From the NCBI GenBank assembly GCA_002339745.1, contig DDKP01000103.1, positions 7,009 to 30,897 on the forward strand: a DNA stretch of 23,889 bases. Direction: 5' to 3'. Shown piece by piece: positions 1-6,692 of the stretch (position 1 is its first letter; the number at the start of each line of letters is the position of its first letter). The stretch comes from Firmicutes bacterium UBA2595 (GTDB lineage: Bacteria; Bacillota; Thermincolia; Thermincolales; UBA2595). The position numbers and the translations under genes were made by a program. The notes beneath the pieces were generated by a model that did not search any database, had not been told where the DNA came from, and saw only the letters and a program-made list of their open reading frames with translations.

Positions 1-40
1 TTGTTTTTATAACTGCTTAAAATGAATCCTTCACTCACGG

Positions 41-85
41 CCACTAACTTTTGATTGCAGCTCTGCTGCGCTGGGGTCTTAGTGG
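41..85. other. Nested hairpin beyond the nrdG terminator
   Basis: CCACTAA (41-47) can pair with TTAGTGG (79-85), and inside the loop GCAGC (57-61) pairs with GCTGC (65-69) around a 3-base loop. There is no adjacent T-run and no gene in bases 1-149, so the role is unknown. It may be a chance structure or the edge of a feature outside the window. Confidence 0.3.
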
Positions 86-149
86 TTCGGATTTAAAAAT
101 TAAGGTTAATTACTTAAAGGGACACTAGATTGAAAAAGCGAAAAGTAAT

Positions 150-191
150 AAAAGGACGCAGAAACCCTTCCCCGGTTTATTGCGTCCTTTT
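150..191 (-). terminator. Intrinsic terminator after nrdG
   Basis: A perfect 11-bp stem (150-160 with 181-191, AAAAGGACGCA / TGCGTCCTTTT) is extended inward by AAACC (162-166) pairing with GGTTT (174-178). Read on the minus strand, the stem ends in UUUU and is followed by a U-rich stretch. It lies 49 bases after the nrdG stop codon and closes the nrdR-nrdD-deaminase-nrdG transcript. The A/T-rich flanks could let it work in both directions. Confidence 0.85.
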
Positions 192-240
192 GGTTCTCAT
201 TATGGTTTCGGTGTGAAAGTTATCCGTATGAGTTATTAAA

Positions 241-747
241 TTATGAAAACCGTGCGAGAATGACGTCCCTTTTCCGCAGAGATTTCCTGACATCAATGAC
301 CCGCTGGTTCCTGGAGCCGCGGAAGGCGAGGTTCAGGTCCTTCTCGGTTTCAACAAATGGCCCGTCCACCAGGTAGTCGGAAATGCTAAGCAGTTCCATA
401 ACCTTCCGGTTTTTTTTTCCCATGTGAAGCAGTTCCTCCCAGGTATATCCCGTGTAAGTCATTATATCAAGCCCCTTCTCTTTGATTTGTTTTCCCAGTT
501 GGGCAAACGCTTCGGCCTGCATAAACGGCTCGCCACCGGAAAAAGTAACCCCCCTGAGCAGCTTGTTCTTTTCAAGCACTGCAAGGATTTCCCTGTCCTC
601 AACAACCCTGCCGCCGCTGGGATCCAGGGCCTCAGGGTTATGGCAGCCCGGGCATGACCGGGGGCATCCCTGGGCAAAAACTACGCTCCTGATGCCCGGC
701 CCATCAACAACAGACTCACGTATTAGACCTGCAATCCTCAGTTCCAT
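241..747 (-). CDS. nrdG: Anaerobic ribonucleotide reductase activating enzyme (radical SAM)
   Basis: This 168-residue radical-SAM protein should install the glycyl radical on NrdD using S-adenosylmethionine and a [4Fe-4S] cluster. The cluster motif CxxxCxxC is present at C28, C32 and C35 (GCPRSCPGCHN), and the SAM-binding glycine motif TFSGGEP follows at 68-74. The length fits the short NrdG class. It starts with ATG behind AAGGAG about 7 bases upstream. It is the last gene of the nrdR operon, 60 bases after the dCMP deaminase and before the terminator at 150-191. Unlike the common nrdD-nrdG arrangement, a deaminase gene separates it from nrdD. The assignment rests on the motif and on the NrdD partner in the same operon, and is firm. 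Confidence 0.96.
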   Translation of the reverse strand: MELRIAGLIRESVVDGPGIRSVVFAQGCPRSCPGCHNPEALDPSGGRVVEDREILAVLEKNKLLRGVTFSGGEPFMQAEAFAQLGKQIKEKGLDIMTYTGYTWEELLHMGKKNRKVMELLSISDYLVDGPFVETEKDLNLAFRGSRNQRVIDVRKSLRKRDVILARFS

Positions 748-807
748 ACCGCCGCTCCTTATTCTCCCGGGTCTTCCGGTTATTACGGTAAACCTCTCCC
801 GGCTAAA

Positions 808-1260
808 TTAATCTTTATCCTTGTACCTCACCAGATCCAGGAAAGCCTCATCAGCCATTCTCTGGGCGAGTTGGTCAGGGTAATCTCCCTTGTAAATGAC
901 CTTGTCAACCCCAGCGCTGACCAACAGCTTGACACATGATACGCACGGCTGATGCGTGACGTAAACAGTGGCCCCTTCCAGCACGTCACCGTGCAGGGCG
1001 GCCTGGGCGATAATATTGGCTTCGGCGTGCACAGCCCAGCAGAGCTCGTGCCTTTCTCCCGAAGGAATTTTCAATTCTTCCCTCAGGCAGCCCCTCTTTT
1101 CACAGTGGGTAACCCCCGACGGCGCGCCATTATAGCCGGTACTGACTATTTTCTTGTTTTTTACGGCCACAGCGCCAACCTGGCGCCTCAAACATGTAGA
1201 CCTGGTAGCAACCAACTCGGCTATGTCCATAAAATACTTGTGCCAAGAGGGCCTGGACAT
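808..1260 (-). CDS. comEB: dCMP deaminase (cytidine/deoxycytidylate deaminase family)
   Basis: This 150-residue zinc deaminase should convert dCMP to dUMP, the precursor for dTMP. The zinc site is complete: HAE at 78-80, with E80 as the catalytic proton shuttle, and PCVSC with C106 and C109. An extra Cys/His-rich stretch (THCEKRGC, 51-58) is typical of dCMP deaminases of the ComEB type and may bind a second zinc. The ATG at 1260 is preferred over the TTG one codon upstream, because AGGAGG sits 7 bases from the ATG but only 4 from the TTG. The gene lies between nrdD and nrdG in one operon, so dCMP deamination and NTP reduction are probably controlled together by NrdR. The symbol follows the B. 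subtilis name; a competence role is not implied. Confidence 0.93.
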   Translation of the reverse strand: MSRPSWHKYFMDIAELVATRSTCLRRQVGAVAVKNKKIVSTGYNGAPSGVTHCEKRGCLREELKIPSGERHELCWAVHAEANIIAQAALHGDVLEGATVYVTHQPCVSCVKLLVSAGVDKVIYKGDYPDQLAQRMADEAFLDLVRYKDKD

Positions 1261-1299
1261 CAAATCTCCTCCTTTATCCCTGCTGCATCACGCACATCT

Positions 1300-3390
1300 T
1301 TACTCCCTCTCCATCAGGTGGGAAACCCTGTCACGGAGTTCCGACTGCTTGGCATCATTAAACCTGTCAACTGTGCTGAGATATCCGGTAATCCGGCGGA
1401 CGCGCCTTATATCAGCGGAACCGCACATGGGGCATTCATCCTGGTTTATTACCCCCGTGTAACTACACCCGGTGCAATAATCCACAGGGAAATTAATGCC
1501 GGCATAACCTATATCCGCATCCTTCATAGTCCTCAAAACGGTCTCAATGGCATCCAGGTTATGTATTGGGGGCGACGGGAATTCCACATAACTGATGTGG
1601 CCGGCATTGCAAAATTTATGATATGGGCCTTCGATGGCAATTTTATCAAATATACTGATCTCATGGCTGACCGGGATATGGAACGAGTTAGTATAGTATT
1701 CCCTGTCAGTAATACCTGGTATCAACCCGTATTCTCTCCTGTCCAGCCGGACGAACCTGCCTGACAGCCCTTCGGCAGGAGTGGCCAGCAGGGTAAAGTT
1801 GAGGGTGTGCTCCCTGGTAGCCTGGTCCATTCTCTTGCGCATATGTTCCACTATCTGTAAGCCAAGTTCATTGGCGTCCGGTGATTCTCCATGATGTTTA
1901 CCCACGATTATCTTCAAAGTCTCGGCCAACCCTATAAATCCGACGGACAAGGTCCCGTGCTTGATAGCCGGTTCAATGGTATCCGAGGGTTTCAGTCCCT
2001 GGGAATCCAGGTACAGGGCTTGCCCCATCAGGAAGGGCATGTCCTTGACCTTAAGACTGGCCTGGATTTTGTACCTGTGAAGCAACTGGCTGATGGCCAG
2101 GTCAAGAATCCTGTCAAGTTCCCGGTAAAACTTGTCGATGTTGGTACCGGATTTGATGGCAATCCTGGGAAGGTTGATAGTGGTAAACGACAGGTTGCCG
2201 CGTCCTTCAGAGATTTCAGGTCCGTTGACATTTGCAATTACCCTTGTCCGGCAGCCCATGTAGCTGACCTCGGCACCGTAACGTTTGTTAAATGACGAAT
2301 CCATAAAACTGAAAGTCGGATTTAATCTCCTGGACGCTACCCGGATGGCTAGTTTGAAAAGGTCGTAGTTTGGGTCTCCTTCATTGAAATTAATACCTTC
2401 CTTAACCCTGAAAATAATGTTGGGGAAGATAGGGTTCTCCCCTCTGCCTAATCCTTTTTCGTATGCCAGGAGCAGGTTTTTGACCACCGCCCGGGCTTCC
2501 GGTGATGTATCGGTACCTATGTTTAAGCTGGAAAACGGCACCTGGGCGCCGGCCCGGGAATGCATGCTGTTGAGGTTGTATATCAGCGCCTCCATGGCCT
2601 GGTAAATTTCATTGTCATCGGCGTCCTTTACGAATTCCGCAATATCCGTATCAAAAAATGGAAAGGCCTGTCCGCCGTGCATGTCATTTTGGGAGCTCTG
2701 GAGAATGATAGCAGCCAAAGCAGTGGCCGAAGTCGCCCTCTTGGGCGGCCTTATGTAGCCATGCCCGTTATTAAACCCTTCTCTCAGCAGTCTCCCCAGG
2801 GGAATCTGTACACAGGTCAGGGTCTTGCCGTAAAAATCCAGGTCATGAATATGAATATCACCGTTTATATGGGCCTGCGCCTGCTCCTCGGGAATTAGCC
2901 TGGTAAGGTAAAATTTCTTGCTGGCTGCGCTGGCAATCTGGAGCATTTTCGCGGAAGGTGAATTGCTGATGTTGGCGTTTTCCCTGTTGGTTTCCACCAG
3001 GATCTCTTCCACGGCATCCATCAGCTCGGACTTGGCCTCCCTGATCCTGGTGCGGTGAGCCCTGTATAATATATAAGCCTTTGCCGTCCTGGCGTGGCCT
3101 CTCTCAATCAGGACCTTTTCCACACAGTCCTGAACATCTTCCACGGAAAATATGCTGTCCCCGTACTCCCGGCGGAGGAGCTTCATTACTTCCAGGGTCA
3201 GCTCCATCGCCAGCGTCCGGTCTTCTCCCCCAACAGCTTGAGCTGCCTTGAAGATGGCATCTGTGATTTTGCTTTCATTAAAAGGAACCAGTCTCCCGTC
3301 CCTCTTCCTGATAGCTTTAAAGCCTGTTTCTGCCCTGGAGCGTAACTGGGTCAAGTTAGCTGCCTCAAAAAGTTCTTTTTCCTGAATCAT
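1300..3390 (-). CDS. nrdD: Anaerobic (class III) ribonucleoside-triphosphate reductase
   Basis: This 696-residue glycyl-radical enzyme reduces ribonucleoside triphosphates to deoxynucleotides without oxygen. An N-terminal ATP-cone (about 25-115, beginning KRDGRLVPFNESKI) provides allosteric control. The barrel carries C193 (TLTCVQIP) and C380 (YMGCRTRV), the latter being the expected thiyl-radical cysteine. The C-terminus has a zinc site with C639, C642, C653 and C656, then the glycyl-radical loop RITGYL with G669. The length is as expected. It starts with ATG behind AGGAG at a longish 11-base spacing; an ATG inside that spacer reads into a stop within five codons. It lies 19 bases after nrdR and 39 bases before the deaminase start. 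The electron donor (formate or a thiol protein) cannot be decided by eye. No aerobic reductase is visible here. Confidence 0.97.
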   Translation of the reverse strand: MIQEKELFEAANLTQLRSRAETGFKAIRKRDGRLVPFNESKITDAIFKAAQAVGGEDRTLAMELTLEVMKLLRREYGDSIFSVEDVQDCVEKVLIERGHARTAKAYILYRAHRTRIREAKSELMDAVEEILVETNRENANISNSPSAKMLQIASAASKKFYLTRLIPEEQAQAHINGDIHIHDLDFYGKTLTCVQIPLGRLLREGFNNGHGYIRPPKRATSATALAAIILQSSQNDMHGGQAFPFFDTDIAEFVKDADDNEIYQAMEALIYNLNSMHSRAGAQVPFSSLNIGTDTSPEARAVVKNLLLAYEKGLGRGENPIFPNIIFRVKEGINFNEGDPNYDLFKLAIRVASRRLNPTFSFMDSSFNKRYGAEVSYMGCRTRVIANVNGPEISEGRGNLSFTTINLPRIAIKSGTNIDKFYRELDRILDLAISQLLHRYKIQASLKVKDMPFLMGQALYLDSQGLKPSDTIEPAIKHGTLSVGFIGLAETLKIIVGKHHGESPDANELGLQIVEHMRKRMDQATREHTLNFTLLATPAEGLSGRFVRLDRREYGLIPGITDREYYTNSFHIPVSHEISIFDKIAIEGPYHKFCNAGHISYVEFPSPPIHNLDAIETVLRTMKDADIGYAGINFPVDYCTGCSYTGVINQDECPMCGSADIRRVRRITGYLSTVDRFNDAKQSELRDRVSHLMERE

Positions 3391-3409
3391 CCGGGTATCA
3401 TCTCCTATA

Positions 3410-3865
3410 CTATTTTTTCTTTAACAGCTTTTCCAGTTCTTCGATGAAACTGTTCACGTCCTTGAACTGGCGGTATACCGAAGCAAATCTGACATAAGCC
3501 ACTTCATCGAGGTTTCTCAGTTTCTCCATGACCTTCTCCCCTATATCTTCCGAGTTAACCTCAATATCCATTTTATTCCTCAGTTCTTTCTCAATATCAT
3601 CAACCATATCTTCCAGCTGGCTCATGGAAATCGGCCTCTTCTCACACGCCTTGATTATTCCCCCAAGGACTTTATTCCTGTCAAAAACTTCCCTCCTGCC
3701 GTCTTTTTTAACCACCACCAGTGGTATTTCGTCAACTTTCTCATATGTCGTGAACCTCCGGCCGCACTCCGTACACTCCCTTCTTCTTCGAATGGCGTTA
3801 CCGTTTTCTGCCGGCCGGGAGTCTAATACTTTGCTGTCAACATACCCGCAAAAAGGGCACTTCAT
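3410..3865 (-). CDS. nrdR: Transcriptional repressor NrdR
   Basis: This 151-residue regulator represses ribonucleotide reductase genes when nucleotide pools are sufficient. The N-terminal zinc ribbon has C3, C6, C31 and C34 (MKCPFCG and ECTECGRRF), followed by a basic stretch (AIRRRREC). The ATP-cone occupies about 49-139 (VKKDGRREVFDRNKVLGGI) and senses ATP/dATP. The length matches the family. It starts with ATG behind AAGGTGGAG. It is the first gene of the operon with nrdD, 19 bases upstream of it, and is preceded by a sigma-A promoter containing two NrdR boxes, so it should be autoregulated. Bases 3866-4169 hold no gene, only this promoter and the ylmC terminator. Confidence 0.97.
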   Translation of the reverse strand: MKCPFCGYVDSKVLDSRPAENGNAIRRRRECTECGRRFTTYEKVDEIPLVVVKKDGRREVFDRNKVLGGIIKACEKRPISMSQLEDMVDDIEKELRNKMDIEVNSEDIGEKVMEKLRNLDEVAYVRFASVYRQFKDVNSFIEELEKLLKKK

Positions 3866-3963
3866 TTTTTCTCCACCTTAAAAATTCAGAATTATTTGCC
3901 AAAGGATTTAGGCTGTCATTGTAGAATAAAAACTGTATATCATGTTACTCTTAAATGTTAGCG

Positions 3964-3979
3964 CCACAATATATGGGGC
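3964..3979 (-). promoter_or_regulatory. NrdR box 1 (start-site proximal)
   Basis: CCACAATATATGGGGC matches the published NrdR-box consensus ACACWATATATWGTGT at 12 of 16 positions, with an intact CACAATATAT core. It lies just downstream of the start site predicted from the -10 element at 3988-3993. Its start is 32 bp from that of box 2, about three helical turns, as reported for paired NrdR boxes. Confidence 0.75.
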
Positions 3980-3987
3980 ACATTTTT

Positions 3988-4017
3988 ATTATAGAATACT
4001 ATATCTTGTGCAGTCAA
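3988..4017 (-). promoter_or_regulatory. Sigma-A promoter of the nrdR operon
   Basis: On the minus strand TTGACT (4012-4017) is followed after 18 bases by a perfect TATAAT (3988-3993). This predicts a start near 3981 and an untranslated leader of about 115 bases before nrdR. The spacer is almost exactly NrdR box 2, so bound NrdR should block RNA polymerase. Confidence 0.8.
3996..4011 (-). promoter_or_regulatory. NrdR box 2 (within the promoter spacer)
   Basis: ATACTATATCTTGTGC matches the consensus ACACWATATATWGTGT at 13 of 16 positions. It fills the gap between the -35 and -10 hexamers of the nrdR promoter. Together with box 1 it forms the usual two-site NrdR operator. Confidence 0.8.
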
Positions 4018-4128
4018 GGTAAATCTTACCAGGAAATAAAGTTTAAATTTTGCGAAAATATAGGTAAATCTCAATAAATAATCAAGATGTATTATTGATA
4101 AAAGGCACGTTTCGGCGGCGTTCTGCAC

Positions 4129-4164
4129 AAAAAAATGGCTACCTTGCTTAAAGGTAGTCATTTT
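4129..4164 (-). terminator. Intrinsic terminator after ylmC
   Basis: A 14-bp stem (4132-4145 with 4151-4164, one G-T wobble) has a 5-base loop. Read on the minus strand it ends in seven U residues (A-run at 4129-4135). It begins five bases after the ylmC stop codon and separates the sporulation block from the nrdR operon. Confidence 0.9.
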
Positions 4165-4169
4165 GTTTC

Positions 4170-4436
4170 TTAATATAGCACACTTTGGTTCGTATCGGTG
4201 TAATCCGCCAGTTCCACCAGGATTACATCCATCCCAAGTTTTTTTATCTTTTGCCAGGGAACCACTACATCATCGTTCCGGCCGAATAGCCCTAAAATTC
4301 TTCCGTTTCCCGGCAGAACCACCGATTTTATGCGGCCGGCGTCCAGGTCAATCTCAATGTCTTTAATCAGGCCCAGTTTCTTGCCGTTCATAACGTTGAT
4401 GACTTCTCTCATGCGCAGGTCCGAGATTTTGACCAT
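4170..4436 (-). CDS. ylmC: YlmC/YmxH family PRC-barrel sporulation protein
   Basis: This 88-residue protein is a single PRC-barrel domain (VKISDLRMREVINVMNGKKL, then DIEIDLDAGRIKSVVLPG and VVPWQKIKKLG). It matches the YlmC/YmxH family, annotated in spore formers but without a known biochemical role. The ATG at 4436 is preferred: the frame opens eight codons earlier, but that upstream ATG would contain the Shine-Dalgarno sequence AGGAGGTGG itself. A TATAAT-like -10 (4461-4466) lies just upstream, and the same bases read as CATATAATA, which fits a sigma-K or sigma-E type -10. No good -35 was found, so the promoter is uncertain. The gene follows spoIIR after a 200-base gap containing a GC-rich hairpin, and is closed by its own terminator. 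Confidence 0.85.
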   Translation of the reverse strand: MVKISDLRMREVINVMNGKKLGLIKDIEIDLDAGRIKSVVLPGNGRILGLFGRNDDVVVPWQKIKKLGMDVILVELADYTDTNQSVLY

Positions 4437-4555
4437 TTTAGTCTTCCACCTCCTCACCATATTATATGTGGGAGGTTGTCATGATGTGCAGGGAGCTTAT
4501 TTTTTTCTCTGTTGTCAGTTAGCGATTCCTGCCGGTGAATCAATGTGATCAGCTC

Positions 4556-4584
4556 GGAAAGCCCCCACTGTTGGGGGGCTTTCC
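4556..4584 (-). terminator. GC-rich terminator-like hairpin between spoIIR and ylmC
   Basis: GGAAAGCCCCC (4556-4566) pairs perfectly with GGGGGCTTTCC (4574-4584) around a 7-base loop. It lies 52 bases after the spoIIR stop codon. There is no U-run on either strand directly after it, so it may only partly terminate, or may protect the 3' end of the upstream transcript. Confidence 0.5.
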
Positions 4585-4636
4585 ATTCATTTCCTTTGTT
4601 CGCGCCTTTTATTTTTTTCCGCCGAAGAATTCCAGC

Positions 4637-5383
4637 TTAATCCAGCAGACGGTTAAGCATTTCCACAACTTTGAACCTCACTTTTACAGTCTCCTGTTTT
4701 GTGCCCGGGTCAATCAACAAGTCGTTTTTAGCAGTGCCGCTGACGGAAAGTTCACCGCCGGGTCCGGGGTAAGAAACTACCGCCATGCCGTCCAGGCCAT
4801 CGGAACGCATCCCCTTGGACACATCCACGAAGCAGAGCGGCGGGAAAAGTACACACCACCAGTTAGCTCCCTGGCCCCGGCCTATTACGACCCTGACGGC
4901 CTCGTAATTACCGGCGGGTAATGTCAAATTTCCGTAGCTTTTTACAGGGAAATCATAATTCCCTATCATGGCTTTCACCGGGTAGCGTTCACCATGGTTC
5001 CTGACTTCATTCTCAGCTATTGACCTGATTTCATCCAGACGAGCCCTTACAACAACACGGGCTTCACCCACCGTTTTAACCTTTGCCAACTCGGGTGTCA
5101 TCCGCTGGACTATCAGATCCCTTACTTTTCTCTTAAGGGCCTGATCTTTCTCACTGTCGCTGTTGGCAACAACATGAAACCTGATCAGGTTATCCCGAAA
5201 ATTAAGGGTCTTATCCGTTTTACCCTGCTCCAAATACACGGCGGTTGAAACACCACTTTCCGCACCTCCGGGTCGAATCGGTATCTCTGTTCCTGTTACT
5301 GCCAGCGTTAATAGGGCTGCCGTCGCCAATACCGCCACGATTGTGCCGGTAATCAATGTACATTTAATGATTTTACTCCGCAT
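4637..5383 (-). CDS. spoIIR: SpoIIR, secreted signal that triggers pro-sigma-E processing
   Basis: This 248-residue protein begins with a hydrophobic signal or anchor segment at about residues 8-30. In the family, SpoIIR is made in the forespore, crosses into the intermembrane space and activates the mother-cell protease SpoIIGA. The diagnostic blocks are present: IRFHVVANSDSEKDQALKRK near residue 67 and ANWWCVLFPPLCFVD in the middle of the protein. A C-terminal part rich in charged residues follows. It starts with ATG behind AGGAGG at 7-base spacing. It lies 65 bases after sigG; no convincing separate promoter was seen, so it may be co-transcribed with sigG from the sigma-F promoter at 6262-6291. 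In B. subtilis spoIIR is far from spoIIG, so this linkage of signal, protease and target is notable. Confidence 0.95.
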   Translation of the reverse strand: MRSKIIKCTLITGTIVAVLATAALLTLAVTGTEIPIRPGGAESGVSTAVYLEQGKTDKTLNFRDNLIRFHVVANSDSEKDQALKRKVRDLIVQRMTPELAKVKTVGEARVVVRARLDEIRSIAENEVRNHGERYPVKAMIGNYDFPVKSYGNLTLPAGNYEAVRVVIGRGQGANWWCVLFPPLCFVDVSKGMRSDGLDGMAVVSYPGPGGELSVSGTAKNDLLIDPGTKQETVKVRFKVVEMLNRLLD

Positions 5384-5448
5384 AAAAATGCCTCCTCGTT
5401 TTTATCTATCTCCTTAATGTTGATCAGCAATAACCTGCCGCCTAACAT

Positions 5449-6219
5449 TCACATATGCTTGCGCATATGCTTAAGGGCCGCTTTTTCCAGGCGGGAAACC
5501 TGGGCCTGCGAGATACCTATTTCCTCGGCTACCTCCATCTGGGTCTTTCCCTCAAAAAATCTGAGAGACAGGATTAATTTTTCCCGATCACTCAGTTTCT
5601 GCATGGCTTCCCTGACGGCAATTCCCTCCAGCCAGTTGCCGTCCTGGTTTTTCTCGTCACTTATCTGATCCATTACAAAAATAGGATCTCCGCCGTCATG
5701 GTAAATAGGTTCAAACAGTGATATGGGTTCCTGGATGGCATCCAGGGCAAAAACTATTTCCTCCCGCGGCATTTTCAATTCCCCGGCAATTTCGTTTATG
5801 GAAGGCTCTCTCGACAGTTTGTTGACCAGGCTGTCCCTTACCTGCAGCGCCTTGTATGCAACATCTCTGAGGGAACGGGATACCCGGATAGGATTATTGT
5901 CTCTGAGGTAGCGGCGGATTTCGCCAATGATCATAGGGACCGCATAGGTTGAAAACTTGACGTTCTGGCTCAGGTCAAAGTTATCGATGGCTTTCATCAG
6001 ACCGATACAGCCCACCTGGAACAGGTCATCAACATACTCGCCCCTGTTGGTAAAACGCTGTATTACGCTCAGAACCAGCCGCAAATTTCCGTTTATAAGT
6101 TTGGATCGGGCGTCTTTATCACCGGCCTGCATGGATTCAAACAAGTGCCGCATCTCGCTGCTGGTCAGTACAGGCAGTTTTGATGTATTAACACCGCAGA
6201 TCTCTACTTTGTTGATCAT
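5449..6219 (-). CDS. sigG: RNA polymerase sigma factor SigG (late forespore)
   Basis: This 256-residue sigma-70 family protein is the late forespore factor sigma-G. It retains the diagnostic N-terminal sequence NKVEICGVNTSKLPVL, region 2 (YVDDLFQVGCIGLMKAIDNF), the FSTYAVPMIIGEIRRYLRDN block, and region 4 with the helix-turn-helix EVAEEIGISQAQVSRLEK. B. subtilis SigG is 260 residues. The frame opens at 6279, but the ATG at 6219 fits the family N-terminus and follows GGAAAGGG; an in-frame GTG four codons upstream would read VSRL, resembling the B. subtilis MSR start, and a TTG lies one codon upstream, so the exact start is somewhat open. It is preceded by a sigma-F promoter and, further upstream, by terminators that isolate it from sigE. 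Confidence 0.97.
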   Translation of the reverse strand: MINKVEICGVNTSKLPVLTSSEMRHLFESMQAGDKDARSKLINGNLRLVLSVIQRFTNRGEYVDDLFQVGCIGLMKAIDNFDLSQNVKFSTYAVPMIIGEIRRYLRDNNPIRVSRSLRDVAYKALQVRDSLVNKLSREPSINEIAGELKMPREEIVFALDAIQEPISLFEPIYHDGGDPIFVMDQISDEKNQDGNWLEGIAVREAMQKLSDREKLILSLRFFEGKTQMEVAEEIGISQAQVSRLEKAALKHMRKHM

Positions 6220-6261
6220 CAATCGAGACACCCTTTCCGGCTTATATTGGTATATCATTAG

Positions 6262-6291
6262 GATTATTGCCCAAAGCAAATATGTTTATAC
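6262..6291 (-). promoter_or_regulatory. Sigma-F-type promoter of sigG
   Basis: On the minus strand GTATA (6287-6291) is followed after exactly 15 bases by GGCAATAATC (6262-6271). This fits the sigma-F consensus GYWTA-N15-GGnRAnAnT at essentially every fixed position. A start near 6255 gives a leader of about 36 bases. In B. subtilis sigG is also transcribed by sigma-F, so the site fits the biology. Confidence 0.75.
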
Positions 6292-6350
6292 AAAAGAAGG
6301 GCGCCTCTTGGCCGGGAATGGAAAACTTTGTTTTTTATTTATGAAAGGAC

Positions 6351-6472
6351 AGGGAGGGGCAGATATATTCCACCACGACGGCAACAATTCAGCTTGTTAC
6401 CGGCTCCCGCATACGCGGATCGCCGACAAGCGGACATCAGTCCGTCGTTCCGGAACATATCTGCCCCTCCCT
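6351..6472. repeat. 122-bp foldback element with 21-base inverted arms
   Basis: Bases 6351-6371 and 6452-6472 are inverted copies, with 20 of 21 pairs canonical and one wobble. The arm begins AGGGAGGGGCAGATAT. The interior can fold further: ACGACGG (6375-6381) with CCGTCGT (6442-6448), AACAA/TTGTT (6383-6398), CCGC/GCGG with outer CGGC/GCCG (6401-6425), and CGGAC/GTCCG (6431-6444, competing with the first). TTATTTATG occurs at 6335-6343 and again at 6472-6480, flanking the element like a target duplication, although the left copy is separated from the arm by 7 bases. No protein is encoded. It may be a small non-autonomous mobile element or a structured RNA upstream of the sigG promoter. No U-run follows on either strand. 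Confidence 0.7.
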
Positions 6473-6533
6473 TATTTATGGCCAAAATTTAGAGTAGCTG
6501 CCTCCATTTACTTATGGGAATAAGGCTGATGGG

Positions 6534-6557
6534 AAAAAAATACCGCGTCAGCGGTAT
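6534..6557 (-). terminator. Third tandem terminator between sigE and sigG
   Basis: ATACCGC (6540-6546) pairs with GCGGTAT (6551-6557) around a 4-base loop. On the minus strand it is followed by a run of seven U residues (6534-6540). It is the last of three terminators met by transcripts leaving sigE. Confidence 0.8.
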
Positions 6558-6563
6558 GGACAT

Positions 6564-6621
6564 CTTTGTGGTCTTTCTTTATAATCTTGGACCACAGAGA
6601 AATGCTTATTAGCTTTGTGGT
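6564..6621 (-). other. Two mutually exclusive hairpins upstream of the third terminator
   Basis: CTTTGTGGT occurs at 6564-6572 and at 6613-6621, and GACCACAGAG lies between at 6590-6599. On the minus-strand RNA the central CUCUGUGGUC can pair with either the upstream ACCACAAAG or the downstream GACCACAAAG, giving 9-10 bp stems. Only one can form at a time. Whether this controls the nearby terminator is not shown by the sequence. Confidence 0.45.
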
Positions 6622-6625
6622 AAAG

Positions 6626-6655
6626 AAAAAATGCCGGCTTAGACTACCAAGCCGG
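6626..6655 (-). terminator. Second tandem terminator between sigE and sigG
   Basis: CCGGCTT (6634-6640) pairs with AAGCCGG (6649-6655) around an 8-base loop. On the minus strand the stem is followed by CA and six U residues (6626-6631). Confidence 0.8.
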
Positions 6656-6664
6656 TTTAGTTTC

Positions 6665-6692
6665 AAAAAGAGGCAGGAACACACCTGCCTCT
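6665..6692 (-). terminator. First tandem terminator after sigE
   Basis: AGAGGCAGG (6669-6677) pairs perfectly with CCTGCCTCT (6684-6692) around a 6-base loop. On the minus strand the stem runs into five U residues (6665-6669). It lies 98 bases after the sigE stop codon and should end the spoIIGA-sigE transcript. Confidence 0.85.

Noticed and set aside
952..1764. 270-codon open frame on the plus strand
   Set aside because: It is antisense to nrdD and the dCMP deaminase, both of which have complete catalytic motifs. It has no recognisable domain.
3958..4161. 67-codon open frame on the minus strand upstream of nrdR
   Set aside because: It overlaps the ylmC terminator, the nrdR promoter and both NrdR boxes; the bases are better explained as regulatory.
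5384..5470. Separate sigma-F promoter for spoIIR (GCATA-N15-GCAGGTTATT)
   Set aside because: The -35 and spacing fit, but the -10 differs from the sigma-F consensus at several fixed positions.
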